A DNA stretch of 64,000 nucleotides, from positions 2,728,001 to 2,792,000 of the forward strand of contig NZ_CP009251.1 in the NCBI RefSeq assembly GCF_001941345.1. Reading direction: 5' to 3'. The translations under genes and the position numbers were made by a program. Under the pieces are notes generated by a model. The model did not search any database. It was not told the origin of the DNA and was given only the letters and a program-made list of their open reading frames with translations. Below are positions 1 to 10,275 of the stretch, in pieces. The first letter of the stretch is position 1; every line of letters begins with the position of its first letter. Origin of the DNA: Corynebacterium stationis (GTDB taxonomy: Bacteria; Actinomycetota; Actinomycetes; Mycobacteriales; Mycobacteriaceae).

Positions 1-18
1 CAATCTGGACGGAGAGCA

Positions 19-2823
19 ATGATGCAAGTTCATAGCAGTCAGCAAATCGGGGCTACTGGTGAAACATTCACCAAGTATCAGTTCGAGAAAATGCAATGGG
101 GGCCAGTGCCCATCGGTCAACATGACAATGGGACAGATCTTCTCGTACAGATTCGTGACGAGCAAAGAGTAGAGACCGGAGCGATTCTCGGAGTACAAGT
201 CAAAACAGGATCATATTTCTTCTCAGAGCCATATGCCAAGGACGGGGAGACAGGGTGGGTTTTCCGAGTAGATACAAAACACCGCGACTATTGGGTTGAG
301 CACTATTGTCCTCACATCATAGTAATCGTCAACGCAGAAAAAGAGATCGCATACTGGGAGAAGATAACCCCAGAAACTACTATCTCAACTGGGAAAGAGT
401 GGAAGATATTAATCCCCGCTCACCAAACGTTAGAACAGCACAGCAAAGATAAGATTTTGCACTACGGGGTCTCAGGAAGTAAGAAGTCTAATTGGGAAGG
501 GACGGCGTGGGGAGGAAAAAGCAGACTGCGCGAAGAGGATCAGCTACGAGCAGCATTCCTGACGCCACGACTACTTGCTCCCCACGAAAACGAAGGAAGA
601 GCACCCGACGACTATCTAGAGGCCATTGCGAGCATATTGTGTGGACGCACCGGATTAATAGCGAGGCACGGAAATCGAGGTGAAAAGTGGTTAATCGAAA
701 ATAATCAAGAAGCAACTCAATTGCTAGGGGGAATTTACCATGCAGTCAAGAATATGTTTGAGAGTGCCGACACTGAAGACTTGCATAAGCTCGAAGATCA
801 AAACATACCGAATGACCAGGCTGCTGGGCTAGCGATTTGCCGATCCGTTGCTTACCGCGAAGCCGGACAATATGTAGATGCAAAATCGGTGTTAAAAACT
901 GCACTCTTCTCGCCACGGGACTTCTCTGACGGGGATCTCGCCTGGCTGCTTGCACATTACGCAGGCGTTGAAGCGGAACTTGGGAACCATATTGAATCAA
1001 GAAAGTGCTGGGAGGCGGTGTTCGCTCTATGTACATGGACACGACCAGATCCCACCATACGCGCTCTAATGGCGACGACGGTCAGTGCGCTACTTTCCGT
1101 CCACAATCGTATTTACGGAGAGCCCGTGGATTTAAAAGAGGCATTAAACACCATGGACAACCAGGCCTATCTTTGGGTGGCACAGTTAGAAAACCGCGGA
1201 CTGGCGCAAAATCTTACCCTCGCAGCAAAACGAGAATTACACGATCGTTCAATTTCATTTGGCGCTAATGACATAAGCTATATAACACTTCGGGCAGCAA
1301 GCCTGGTGAGAGGATTTTTCGGTGATTTTAGTCAATGGCGCTACACAACACGCCTATTAATTTTCCACTTAGTAGTCACCTATGGCGGCAAAGCCATGAT
1401 CGAAGCATCAGCTCGCTGGGCAAGACAATGTCTGCCCGCTAATGAATTGCGCCAGTTCTTTTTGCTTTCGCTCGAGCATGGAGTACATGATCCGTTAGTA
1501 CAGTTCGTCCGCGAATTCGATCCAAATAAGATGACTGTTTCCTCAGTGACAACTGATCTTGCGTTAGTTGGTGAAGCAGCTGATTATCTCGATCAGAAGG
1601 AGGCTTCAAACCTCGCTCGCTGGGCCTGCGATGAGATCGAATCTGATTATCCGACACTGACACGTCTCGATAGCCTTGCTGGAACATCTTTCGGCATTCA
1701 GAAGCTGCTGGCTGATCTTTATCCATGTTCTGATACTAAGACTCAGAATCTTCTTCGTGAGCATCTACTTCGTCAGCTTCCGGTTGAAGGTGGAATGGCT
1801 GGAAGACACTATTCAACACTCTTGCGAGTTATAAACCCAGATGAATGGTCCCCAACTGACATCACAAAAATCACGAAGGCTCGTACCGAATGCGACCATA
1901 CTTTTCGCCACACAATAGAGAGTATATTCTGGGACCGAGATATCGAAACTCGCGATGATCTTAAGAACCGCATGCAAACCGGCGATGTTTCAGCATATCT
2001 TTCAGTAGGTCCCGATGAGTCATTTCCGAAGGAGTCTTTCCAAGGAGTAATCACGGAGCTCGAAAAGCTTGTGAAATCTGATATTGATGAAAGCATGAAG
2101 GGTGCTGGTGTAACACGAACGTACTCAGCTGCTGCGGAGCTTTGCCGTCTGTCAATCATGTTCCCAGAAACCGCTAAATGGGACACGGTCGTGTCCTTTG
2201 CCGAGCCGAATTTCATGAGAGCAGAAGACACAACCAGCCTAATTGACACCCTAATTGACGATATAAACCACATCCCTAATTCATTGAGGGACCGATTTTC
2301 CCAGATAGCAACTGGCTGGATGAACTTTTCAATCGATGACTTTTTCTTACCCAGCGTCCACCAAAATCAAATACGCGCAAAAGCTGCTCATTTATATTTC
2401 CGATTGAATGAAGAGCAGTTTAGCCCATTGCGACAAGGTCAAATGTTTACCGGAAATCGCTTTGACATCCAAGAAGGATTGCTCTTGAGCGACGAGCTAG
2501 AAAAACTTTCTCCGGAAACACTCGCCATCTTTATTGCAAGTGAGACGCCAGAGATACGGAGAACCGCAGTAAATATCGCAATTCGGCATTGGATGAACAA
2601 TTCAGATTCAGATAACTCACGGGAGCTCTTGAACGCAGCGAGGGAACGGCAACCACTGGAGACTGAAGCAGCTATGTTGCGTGCTGTTCTCTTTGACGAG
2701 ACAGATCGCTTCCGCCGAAATGGAGTGTTGGCAGAAATATCACAATCCCAGTTTCTAAGGCTCCGCGAGCGAGCCAGAATCGAGATAGGTAGGCGGGAAC
2801 TAGGAGCACAAGACACTAAATAA
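19..2823 (+). CDS. DUF4365-type nuclease-like protein with long helical C-terminal region
   Basis: The 934-residue protein has an N-terminal domain (about residues 10-140) that reads as DUF4365. It carries E15, a GTD motif ending at D40 and a GVQVK motif (Q60, K62), spaced as in PD-(D/E)xK nuclease folds. The remaining 750 or so residues are helix-rich and look like degenerate TPR/HEAT-type repeats, with no motif I can name. The ATG at 19 follows GGAGAG at a good distance. Third codon positions are visibly richer in A/T than in the rest of the window, which suggests horizontal transfer. Only the gene itself is visible; its left neighbour is outside the window. DUF4365 proteins are often reported near defence genes, so a role in anti-phage or anti-plasmid defence is possible. 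That role is inference. The nuclease-like fold is moderately supported and the function is unknown. Confidence 0.6.
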   Translation: MMQVHSSQQIGATGETFTKYQFEKMQWGPVPIGQHDNGTDLLVQIRDEQRVETGAILGVQVKTGSYFFSEPYAKDGETGWVFRVDTKHRDYWVEHYCPHIIVIVNAEKEIAYWEKITPETTISTGKEWKILIPAHQTLEQHSKDKILHYGVSGSKKSNWEGTAWGGKSRLREEDQLRAAFLTPRLLAPHENEGRAPDDYLEAIASILCGRTGLIARHGNRGEKWLIENNQEATQLLGGIYHAVKNMFESADTEDLHKLEDQNIPNDQAAGLAICRSVAYREAGQYVDAKSVLKTALFSPRDFSDGDLAWLLAHYAGVEAELGNHIESRKCWEAVFALCTWTRPDPTIRALMATTVSALLSVHNRIYGEPVDLKEALNTMDNQAYLWVAQLENRGLAQNLTLAAKRELHDRSISFGANDISYITLRAASLVRGFFGDFSQWRYTTRLLIFHLVVTYGGKAMIEASARWARQCLPANELRQFFLLSLEHGVHDPLVQFVREFDPNKMTVSSVTTDLALVGEAADYLDQKEASNLARWACDEIESDYPTLTRLDSLAGTSFGIQKLLADLYPCSDTKTQNLLREHLLRQLPVEGGMAGRHYSTLLRVINPDEWSPTDITKITKARTECDHTFRHTIESIFWDRDIETRDDLKNRMQTGDVSAYLSVGPDESFPKESFQGVITELEKLVKSDIDESMKGAGVTRTYSAAAELCRLSIMFPETAKWDTVVSFAEPNFMRAEDTTSLIDTLIDDINHIPNSLRDRFSQIATGWMNFSIDDFFLPSVHQNQIRAKAAHLYFRLNEEQFSPLRQGQMFTGNRFDIQEGLLLSDELEKLSPETLAIFIASETPEIRRTAVNIAIRHWMNNSDSDNSRELLNAARERQPLETEAAMLRAVLFDETDRFRRNGVLAEISQSQFLRLRERARIEIGRRELGAQDTK

Positions 2824-2869
2824 ACCCGCACAGGAATCCGACTGCTTTCTATTTCCCACTAATCTACAA

Positions 2870-3350
2870 CGGCGATTCTAATTGGGAGTTTTCAGTCAGA
2901 TTAGACATCCTGCGGCTCACTAGCTTGAAAAGAGCTTCTGGATTATCAACAGTAACGCGAATGGGCCCGCCGCTATGCGCAATTATGCGCATTGTCGCTG
3001 GTCCTGAGTGGTAAGACCATCTCCATTAGCAATGTTTATTTCCAATGCAGCTCGCTCCGGGAACACAGTGTCATCGAGTAATTCAATCTCCTGGATATCG
3101 GCCAATGGAATGGTCTTGACCGAAATCCACAAAGCGGAGGTTTTCTATCTCTGATTGTCCGCGTCAACCGCAATATCAAAAGCTCCGATGACAAACAGGA
3201 CGAAAGACAGAATTATCGCTGCACTGAAGTCATTATTCCAATAAAAGAAGGCAGTAATGATTCCTAAAACTGGGAGAATCACGCGCCTCGGAGTGCGGAA
3301 ACCAACACCCCTGAATGAAACTGCGACCCGAGTACAGACATCGAAATAAC
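2870..3350 (-). pseudogene. decayed small membrane protein gene (PH-like domain)
   Basis: No intact gene lies between the DUF4365 gene and leuS. Translation of the minus strand nevertheless gives a continuous protein-like reading. A hydrophobic part with VILPVLGIITAFFYW and ILSFVLFVIGAFDIAV is followed by an in-frame TAG at 3145-3147. The same frame then continues with KTIPLADIQEIELLDD, and after a stop and frame change near 2985 with GGPIRVTVDNPEALFKLVS. This order (two membrane segments, then a beta-rich part ending in a PIRVTVDNPE-like motif) resembles small actinobacterial membrane-anchored PH-like proteins. At least one nonsense codon and one frameshift make it a pseudogene. The exact ends are uncertain. 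Confidence 0.5.
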
Positions 3351-3387
3351 CTTTCTCACTTCCCCCCGACAGAGGTAAAAACGCATT

Positions 3388-3434
3388 AAAGCCCGAGTAT
3401 CACTGCACGTAAAATGCAGGATGCTCGGGCTTTT
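3388..3434 (-). terminator. leuS terminator
   Basis: The arms AAAGCCCGAG and CTCGGGCTTTT flank a 25-base loop 37 bp beyond the leuS stop. A-runs and T-runs on both sides make it potentially bidirectional. Confidence 0.75.
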
Positions 3435-3470
3435 CTAATGGGCTCGTAAGAAAGCTGCCGGGCTGCTTTC

Positions 3471-6314
3471 TTACTTCACGACCAGGTTAACCATGCGTCC
3501 AGGGACGTAAATCTTCTTGACCACGGTCTTGCCATCGGTAAGCGCGACGATCTTTTCATCGGCAAGCGCGGCGGCCAGCACCGTTTCCTGATCGGCATCT
3601 GCTGGCACGGAAACGCGGGACTTGACCTTGCCCATGACCTGGATTGGAATCTCAATCTCATCGTCCTTGAGCCATTGCTCATCAAAAGTTGGGAAGTCAA
3701 CGAAGGTGATGGTGTCCTCGTGGCCGAGCTTGTTCCACAGCTCCTCCGCGATGTGCGGCGCAACCGGCGCAGTCATGATCAATGCTGGCTCAATTGCGGC
3801 ACGTGGAACACTCTTGCCGTAGTTCTTGGTGAGATAGTTGGTGTACTCAATCAACTTCGCCACAGCGGTATTCGCGCGTAGGTGGTCGTAGTCATCACGA
3901 ATTCCGGCGACGGTGCGGTGCAGTTGCTTCAAGTCTTCATCGGAAAGCTCTGCGTCCGAGACCGTGATTTCACCGGTGGTCTCATCGACGACCAGACGCC
4001 AGAGACGCTGCAAGAAGCGCTGCGCACCGACAACATCCTTGGTTGCCCATGGACGAGACGTATCCAAAGGCCCCATGGACATCTCGTAAACACGCAGGGT
4101 GTCCGCGCCAAATTCCTCGCAGAAATCATCCGGGCCAATCGCGTTCTTCAGCGACTTACCCATCTTGCCGTATTCCTGGTTGACCTCTTCACCGTTGTAG
4201 AAGAACTTGCCGTCCTTCTCCTCTACCTCGGCTGCTGGTACGTAGATGCCACGAGAATCGGTGTAGGCATAAGCCTGGATGTAGCCCTGGTTGTACAGGC
4301 GACGGTATGGCTCCTTGGAGGTGACATGGCCCAAGTCATAGAGCACCTTGTGCCAGAAACGCGAGTACAGCAAGTGCAGCACGGCGTGCTCCACACCGCC
4401 GACGTACAGGTCAACGCCACCTGGATCATTCGGGCCGTGAACGTCTGGCTGTGGACCAGTCCAGTAACGCTCATTTTCAATATCTACTACTGCCTCATCA
4501 TTGACCGGGTCAATGTAGCGCAGCTGGTAGAAGGAAGAACCTGCCCACTGCGGCATGACGTTCGCGTCACGGTAGTAGGTCTTGGTTCCCTCACCCAGGT
4601 CGAGTTCAACCGCAATCCACTCCTTGGCCTTCGCCAATGGTGGCTGTGGCTCAGAATCAGCATCATCCGGATCGAAGGACACCGGCTGGTAGTCCTCAAC
4701 CTCTGGCAGCTCAATCGGCAGCATCGACTCAGGCAGCGCGTGTGCCTGGCCTTCCTCGTCGTAGACGATTGGGAAAGGCTCGCCCCAGTAGCGCTGGCGG
4801 GCAAAGAGCCAGTCGCGCAGCTTGTACTGGATCTTCTCAACGCCTAAGTCCTTGGACTCCAACCACTCAATGGTCTTGGCGATGGCATCGGACTTGCTCA
4901 GACCATTGATGTCCAGGCCCTCATCGTTCGCGGAGTTCACCACGGTGCCTTCACCGGTGTATGCCTCTTCGGTGATGTCGCCACCGGAAACAACCTCGGT
5001 GATCGGCAGTTCAAACTCAGTAGCAAACTCGTAGTCACGGGTATCGTGCGCTGGCACAGCCATAATCGCGCCGGTACCGTAGCCCATCAGCACATAGTCA
5101 CCAATGAAGATTGGGATCTGCTTGCCATTGACCGGGTTGGTGGCATAAGCGCCGATGAATACACCGGTCTTTTCCTTGTTTTCCTGACGCTCCAGCTCAG
5201 TCTTGGACGCGATGTCCTTCAGGTAAGCCGCGATAGCATCCTGCGGGTTGCTCTTGCCATAGGTCCACTTGGTGTTGATATCCGCACCGTAATCTTCGGT
5301 GCTTGCCAGTTCCTTCACCAGCTCGTGCTCAGGAGCCAGCACCATGTACTCAGCACCAAACAGGGTGTCAGGACGCGTGGTAAATACGCGGATGTCGTGG
5401 CCCTGGGCATCGAAAGTAACTTCTGCACCGCGGGAACGGCCAATCCAGTTGCGCTGCATGGACTTGACCTTGTCCGACCAATCCAGCAGCTCCAGATCAT
5501 CCAACAGGCGATCGGAGTACGCGGTAATGCGCATCATCCACTGGCTCAAGTTCTTGCGGAAGACTGGGAAATTGCCGCGGTCAGAACGGCCATCAGCAGT
5601 AACTTCCTCATTCGCCAAAACCGTACCCAGACCCGGGCACCAGTTCACGGTGGAGTTAGACAAGTAAACCAGGCGGAACTCATCGACAGCCTTAGCCTGC
5701 TCAGCCTTGGACAAGTCGTTGTAAACAGCGCCATCCTTGGTGGTGCGGGAGCCTGCTTCTAATTCTGCGATCAGTTCAGAAACTGGACGCGCCTTGTTCT
5801 GATCCTCATCGAACCAAGCGTTGTAAATCTGCAGGAAGATCCACTGCGTCCACTTATAAAATTCTGGATCCGTGGTTGCAACCGAACGGCGCTGGTCATG
5901 ACCCAAGCCCAGCATGCCCAGCTGACGGCGCATGTTTTCAATATTCGCCATCGTGGTCGTGCGTGGGTGCGTACCAGTTTGAATAGCGTACTGCTCCGCT
6001 GGCAGACCGAAAGCGTCATAACCCAAAGTGTGCAAAACGTTCTTGCCCAGCATGCGGTTATAGCGCGCAAAGACGTCAGTTGCGATATAACCCAGTGGGT
6101 GACCAACGTGAAGACCCGCACCGGAAGGATAAGGGAACATGTCCTGCACAAAGAGCTTGTCCTTCGGCAATGGCTTATCGGTGGCTAACTTCCCTACTGG
6201 GTTGGCAGCATCAAAAGTGCCGTTATCAATCCAGTACTTCTGCCAGCGCTGTTCAATCTCAGTCGCCAGTTCCGGGGTATAGCGGTGCGTAGTGGTTTCA
6301 CTAGGGTTCGTCAT
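3471..6314 (-). CDS. leuS: leucyl-tRNA synthetase
   Basis: Class I aminoacyl-tRNA synthetase that charges tRNA-Leu in the cytoplasm. The 947-residue length fits the family. The N-terminal signature [16 protein letters not shown] (HIGH equivalent HVGH) and the C-terminal KMGKSLKN (KMSKS equivalent) are both present, as are the CP1 editing-domain segments [19 protein letters not shown] and [15 protein letters not shown]. The frame stays open upstream, but the ATG at 6314 ([12 protein letters not shown]) is where family similarity begins. A TAGACT -10-like hexamer (6323-6328 on the minus strand) ends 8 bp before it and there is no Shine-Dalgarno, so a leaderless mRNA is likely. The gene is a core housekeeping gene flanked on both sides by decayed genes. 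Confidence 0.95.
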   Translation of the reverse strand: MTNPSETTTHRYTPELATEIEQRWQKYWIDNGTFDAANPVGKLATDKPLPKDKLFVQDMFPYPSGAGLHVGHPLGYIATDVFARYNRMLGKNVLHTLGYDAFGLPAEQYAIQTGTHPRTTTMANIENMRRQLGMLGLGHDQRRSVATTDPEFYKWTQWIFLQIYNAWFDEDQNKARPVSELIAELEAGSRTTKDGAVYNDLSKAEQAKAVDEFRLVYLSNSTVNWCPGLGTVLANEEVTADGRSDRGNFPVFRKNLSQWMMRITAYSDRLLDDLELLDWSDKVKSMQRNWIGRSRGAEVTFDAQGHDIRVFTTRPDTLFGAEYMVLAPEHELVKELASTEDYGADINTKWTYGKSNPQDAIAAYLKDIASKTELERQENKEKTGVFIGAYATNPVNGKQIPIFIGDYVLMGYGTGAIMAVPAHDTRDYEFATEFELPITEVVSGGDITEEAYTGEGTVVNSANDEGLDINGLSKSDAIAKTIEWLESKDLGVEKIQYKLRDWLFARQRYWGEPFPIVYDEEGQAHALPESMLPIELPEVEDYQPVSFDPDDADSEPQPPLAKAKEWIAVELDLGEGTKTYYRDANVMPQWAGSSFYQLRYIDPVNDEAVVDIENERYWTGPQPDVHGPNDPGGVDLYVGGVEHAVLHLLYSRFWHKVLYDLGHVTSKEPYRRLYNQGYIQAYAYTDSRGIYVPAAEVEEKDGKFFYNGEEVNQEYGKMGKSLKNAIGPDDFCEEFGADTLRVYEMSMGPLDTSRPWATKDVVGAQRFLQRLWRLVVDETTGEITVSDAELSDEDLKQLHRTVAGIRDDYDHLRANTAVAKLIEYTNYLTKNYGKSVPRAAIEPALIMTAPVAPHIAEELWNKLGHEDTITFVDFPTFDEQWLKDDEIEIPIQVMGKVKSRVSVPADADQETVLAAALADEKIVALTDGKTVVKKIYVPGRMVNLVVK

Positions 6315-6386
6315 AGCATCACAGTCTAGTAGGTCAACCCACCAGCAGCGTAAGTTGGATACTTCTCCCCTGCGCTTAGCCACATC

Positions 6387-7085
6387 ATGATGTCGAGTCC
6401 ATCACATTCAGGTCGCTCGAACGTCCACCCCGGCGCACTGAATGTCCTGGGCCAGGACGACGATGGTTTCTCCGTCATGATTGAAGGCGGCGCCATTGAC
6501 TGGACTGGTCACGCTAACCAGTCCGCGCGTGAGATTGAAGAAATGCAGGACTTCAACGCTTCCGTTGACGCTGCCATCGAGTGGGTCGAGACCAACTCCA
6601 ACTGGGAAGAAACCCTGTTGATTGTTACCGCTGACCACGAAACCGGCTACCTCTCCGGCATGAATGAGCCAGAAGACGGCAAGTGGAACGTCATGGCCGG
6701 TGACTCGTCTACCCTGCCGACTCACGAGTGGTACTCCGGTAACCACACCAACCAGGTTGTTCCTTTCTTCTTCAAGGGCGCGGGCTCTGAAGACATCATG
6801 AGCCAGGTCAAGGGCACCGACCCGGTGCGCGGTGACTACATTGACAACACTGACATCGCAAAGCTAGCGAAAAACGCCTGGTGGACCGACGGCAGCAACA
6901 CCGGTGGCAACGACGATGACGACAAGAAGCCTGTTGCTTCTGGTTCCAGCAACGCTTTCTCTGGCCTTGCGGGCGCGGGCATCATGGCTGCTGTCATTGG
7001 CGCGCTGGTAGCACTCGCCCAATCCGTGGGCGTTGTCTCCATTGACACCTCCGCGATTGACCGTTTGATCCGCCAATTCAAGTAG
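6387..7085 (+). pseudogene. C-terminal remnant of alkaline phosphatase
   Basis: The reading frame matches only the C-terminal third of a PhoA-type alkaline phosphatase. Visible motifs are MIEGGAIDWTGHAN and LIVTADHETGY (metal-binding His and Asp-His). A Gly/Ala-rich hydrophobic tail follows, as in surface-anchored corynebacterial phosphatases. The N-terminal two thirds, including the phosphorylated serine and the signal peptide, are missing. Similarity starts abruptly at ALNVLGQ near 6438, after about 16 residues of unrelated sequence, 70-120 bp from the leuS start. No ribosome site precedes the frame. I read this as a deletion or rearrangement scar. Secretion or activity is not expected. Confidence 0.8.
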
Positions 7086-7117
7086 TTCGCAATCACCAGT
7101 TTTTGGCTGGTGGTTTA

Positions 7118-7783
7118 ATGGACTGCATGAACGCACGCGTTGCCTCCACCAATATTGCCGTCCCCCGCGACAATGCGGCTGGTACTTACAGCCGCACCGG
7201 GATCGATAAGCAGCCGGCCGAATCCATCTCTGTGTTCGCGCCCGGGCCCAACTACGGCGACGGCTCCGGCGTGACCGGAGATTTTATTGGCGATGACCAG
7301 CACCACGGCGGCGCACACAAAGCCGTGTATGCGTTCTCGCGCGAAGAGCTGGACTTTTGGCAGGATGAGCTAGGAAGAAAGCTTGTCGATGGCTCCTTTG
7401 GAGAAAACCTCACCACCCACGGCATCGACCTGGGTGGTCTTGTCATCAATCAGCGCGTTCGAATTGGAACCGCGGTTTTAGAGGTCTCAGTCCCCCGCAC
7501 CCCGTGCGCGACTTTTGCCGCGTGGTTAGCAGAAAATGGGTGGGTGAAAAAGTTCACCGCACGCGGCGACTGCGGTGCTTATTTTCGAGTTATCTCCCCT
7601 GGCACCATCACCCCGAATGATGAGCTGATTCTTGAAGAAGCACCGAGCCACGGAGTCACCATGGCTGAAGCTTTCGCCGTGAAGATGGGCGCCAAAGAAA
7701 ACCTAGAAAAAGTGGTGAATGCCCATTGTTTACCTGGGCATCACCACGAACAGCTTGCGCGCCGTTTAGAGCGGGCAAATTAG
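7118..7783 (+). CDS. MOSC domain protein (YiiM-like)
   Basis: This 221-residue protein has the YiiM-like MOSC arrangement. An N-terminal strand region (SISVFAPGPNYGDGSGV) is followed by DQHHGGAHKAVYAFSREEL, SFGENLTTHG and the conserved-cysteine motif PRTPCATFAAWL. MOSC domains bind a molybdenum cofactor or a sulfur carrier. The E. coli relative YiiM helps detoxify N-hydroxylated bases, but the substrate here is not known. The frame is open from a TTG at 7103; I prefer the ATG at 7118 because GGTGG lies just upstream. The stop codon overlaps that of the convergent aldehyde dehydrogenase gene by 4 bp. Confidence 0.85.
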   Translation: MDCMNARVASTNIAVPRDNAAGTYSRTGIDKQPAESISVFAPGPNYGDGSGVTGDFIGDDQHHGGAHKAVYAFSREELDFWQDELGRKLVDGSFGENLTTHGIDLGGLVINQRVRIGTAVLEVSVPRTPCATFAAWLAENGWVKKFTARGDCGAYFRVISPGTITPNDELILEEAPSHGVTMAEAFAVKMGAKENLEKVVNAHCLPGHHHEQLARRLERAN

Positions 7784-9192
7784 CCGTTCACCACGTGTGG
7801 GTAGGCCAGCCCCTTGAGGCCTTCGACACCGAACTCGACGCCGTAGCCGGAGTTCTTGGTACCGCCGAATGGGATGCGCGGGTCCACGTTGCCGTGGGCA
7901 TTGATCCAGGTGGTACCGGCTTCGAGCTGCGATGCGACCTCGAGGGCGCGCTCGCGGTCAGCGGACCAGACTGAAGAACCAAGACCCACATCGAGGGAGT
8001 TGGCCATCTCGATGGCTTCATCGACAGTCGAGTACTTAATGATCGGCAGGGCTGGGCCGAACTGTTCCTCAGCAACCAGTGGGTTGTCGTTGTCGATATC
8101 AGCAACCAGGGTAGTAGGGAAGAAGTATCCCGGCTGGTCGTAGTCAGGCTCACCACCGACGAGTACGCGTGCTCCGCCGTCCTTAGCAGCCTTGACCAGC
8201 TTGTCGACGATATCGAACTGCTGCTTATTCTGCAGCGGCCCCAGCACGTTTTCTTCTTCCAGGCCCACGCCCATCGGCATGTTCTTGGCTACCTCAACGA
8301 GCGCGTCCACGACCTCGTCATAGATGGATTCCGGAACGTATAGACGCTTCATTGCGGCACAGGTCTGACCGGTGTTGATGAATGCGCCCCAGAATAAACC
8401 TTCAGCGATTTCCTTAGCGTTGACATCGTCAAGCACAATGCCCGCGTCGTTGCCGCCGAGCTCCAAGGTCACGCGCGCAAGGGAAGCGGCGGTGGATTCC
8501 ACAATCTTGCGGCCGGTCTCGGTAGAGCCGGTGAACATCAGCTTGTCGATGCCCTGGCTCGTCGATAGCGCTGCACCCACCTTGCCATCGCCAGTAACGA
8601 TGTTGAGCACGCCTTCCGGTAGGACACTGTTGATGACCTTGACCAGCGCCAGAACAGACAGCGGAGTGTATTCGGAAGGCTTCATGACAACTGTGTTGCC
8701 CATGCGCAATGCTGGGGCCAGCTGCCATACGGAAATCATCATTGGCCAGTTCCATGGGCCAATTGCGCCAACCACGCCGAGCGGACGGTAGAAGACCTTC
8801 GCGGTGGTCTCACCGTCTTCCACAACGGTGTGGTCAGGGGATTCAAAGGAGGCAGTAGCGCGCAGCCACGCCGAGCATGCGCCGACCTCGAAGCGGGCAT
8901 TCGGGCCGTTGAGTGGCTTGCCCTGTTCGCGAGAAAGCAGCTCCGCTAGGGGTTCTGCGGCAGCTTCGATGGCATCAGCAGCGGCGAGCAGCAGCTCATT
9001 GCGCTTTTCCTCACCCAGCTTGGCCCAGTCCTTTTGCGCATCGCGGGCGCGCGCAATGGCTTGTTCCATATCTTCTGGGGTACCAGCAGGCGCAATGCCG
9101 ACGACCTCACCGGTGGCTGGGTTTTTTACTTCATCGCCAGATTCCGCAACGATGGAATTGAGTAGGGAATCGTAGGTATCGAACTGAGACAC
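7780..9192 (-). CDS. NAD(P)-dependent aldehyde dehydrogenase
   Basis: This is a full-length (470-residue) aldehyde dehydrogenase. The nucleotide-binding part contains GPWNWPMM, VMKPSEYTP and FTGSTETGRKI. The general base is E244 (LELGGNDAG) and the catalytic cysteine is C278 (NTGQTCAAMKR). The C-terminal EEQFGPALPI and PFGGTKNSGYG motifs are present. The sequence type is close to succinate-semialdehyde/gamma-aminobutyraldehyde-like enzymes, but the substrate cannot be fixed from sequence. It starts back-to-back with the AraC gene, which may regulate it. It could oxidise succinate semialdehyde released by HpaI about 4 kb away (inference). ATG at 9192 follows AAGGAGC. Confidence 0.88.
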   Translation of the reverse strand: MSQFDTYDSLLNSIVAESGDEVKNPATGEVVGIAPAGTPEDMEQAIARARDAQKDWAKLGEEKRNELLLAAADAIEAAAEPLAELLSREQGKPLNGPNARFEVGACSAWLRATASFESPDHTVVEDGETTAKVFYRPLGVVGAIGPWNWPMMISVWQLAPALRMGNTVVMKPSEYTPLSVLALVKVINSVLPEGVLNIVTGDGKVGAALSTSQGIDKLMFTGSTETGRKIVESTAASLARVTLELGGNDAGIVLDDVNAKEIAEGLFWGAFINTGQTCAAMKRLYVPESIYDEVVDALVEVAKNMPMGVGLEEENVLGPLQNKQQFDIVDKLVKAAKDGGARVLVGGEPDYDQPGYFFPTTLVADIDNDNPLVAEEQFGPALPIIKYSTVDEAIEMANSLDVGLGSSVWSADRERALEVASQLEAGTTWINAHGNVDPRIPFGGTKNSGYGVEFGVEGLKGLAYPHVVNG

Positions 9193-9336
9193 GACGTGCT
9201 CCTTATTAGTTAGTAACCGTGAAAATTACACTAACCACTAGGATATAGCTCACGTAACTTTCGTGTTGTGTTTGCGCGCACAGTTGTTGTTTCCAAACGA
9301 GACTCTTACCCACCTGTCAGGCGATATAGTTGGGCT

Positions 9337-10260
9337 ATGCCACAATTACCCGCCTCTCATCTGGATCTTAACCAGTGGCGCATTGCTTCAGACGAGGCTT
9401 TTGGCAAGCTGCATATCAACGCCCACGATCCCGCATCTTTCCAGGTAGAGCTAAAAGCTGCCACGGCAGGGGATGTGTCTCTATTTGATATGCGCACCGG
9501 CGCGCACTCTGTCGCCCGGCGCGCCGGCGACATTCAGGACGCGGATATTTCCTATTGCAAGCTAAGTTTGCAACTGCACGGCAATTCAACGCTGTGCCAA
9601 GATGGCCGCGAATGTCAGTTGAATCCGGGGGATTTGGCTCTGTATATCACCCACCGTCCGTATGAGCTGCAGTATTTACAAGACCAGCATTCGCTCGTCG
9701 TACTTTTTCCGCACAGCTATCTGCACCTCACCCCAGTTCAAATTGAGACAATCACAGCACGCCCAGTTTCCCGCGACCATGGCCTGGGCAGGGTCATGGT
9801 TCCGCTCTTTGAACAGCTCGCAGACAATATCGAAGTCCTTGAAGGCCCACACGCAGGTGCGCTATTGCAGTCAGCGCTGAATATGTTGGTGGCGGTATTC
9901 GCCTCTGAGCTGGATTCGCAGCCTGAGAATTTGTTATTTGAGCAGGCACGAAAGTACATCGACAAGCATCTTGCTGACGCCAATTTGGGCCCACAGTCTA
10001 TCGCCCAGGCGCTGTTTGTCAGCGTGCGTCAGCTACACATGCGCTTTTCTGCGCATAAGACCACCGTGGGCGCCTATATTCGAACTAGGCGCTTAGAACG
10101 CATCCGCGCCGATTTAGCCAACCCCTTACACACAGGCGATTCCATCGCCACCATTTCCGCGCGCTACGGCCTTCATGACCCTTCGCAGGTTTCGCGCGCT
10201 TTCAAAGCAGAGTTCCGAGAGTCACCGAGCGCCTTTCGCACCCGCGTCTCGCGACCATAG
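9337..10260 (+). CDS. AraC family transcriptional regulator
   Basis: A 307-residue activator type. The N-terminal ligand-sensing cupin-like region (residues 30-170) resembles the AraC_binding_2 family, with SYCKLSLQLHGNSTL and PGDLALYITHRPYEL. The C-terminal double helix-turn-helix contains SIAQALFVSVRQLHMRF and ISARYGLHDPSQVSRAFKAEF. The frame is open from GTG at 9268. However, the ATG at 9337 is preceded by TATAGT (9325-9330) with 6 bp between and no Shine-Dalgarno, indicating a leaderless start. Maleylacetate reductase follows after 15 bp and is probably co-transcribed; the aldehyde dehydrogenase is divergent. The regulator probably responds to an aromatic compound, but the inducer is unknown. 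Confidence 0.85.
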   Translation: MPQLPASHLDLNQWRIASDEAFGKLHINAHDPASFQVELKAATAGDVSLFDMRTGAHSVARRAGDIQDADISYCKLSLQLHGNSTLCQDGRECQLNPGDLALYITHRPYELQYLQDQHSLVVLFPHSYLHLTPVQIETITARPVSRDHGLGRVMVPLFEQLADNIEVLEGPHAGALLQSALNMLVAVFASELDSQPENLLFEQARKYIDKHLADANLGPQSIAQALFVSVRQLHMRFSAHKTTVGAYIRTRRLERIRADLANPLHTGDSIATISARYGLHDPSQVSRAFKAEFRESPSAFRTRVSRP

Positions 10261-10275
10261 ATAGGGGAGAAGAAT

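Noticed and set aside
3882..4847. 321-codon open frame opposite leuS
   Set aside because: Shadow of leuS on the other strand; no recognisable domain or ribosome site.
6387..7085. Functional secreted alkaline phosphatase
   Set aside because: The catalytic serine region and signal peptide are absent; only the C-terminal third remains.
7780..9192. Assignment of the aldehyde dehydrogenase as a definite succinate-semialdehyde dehydrogenase of the hpa pathway
   Set aside because: The sequence type permits it and HpaI makes the substrate, but the gene is outside the operon and next to an AraC regulator; kept as a possibility only.
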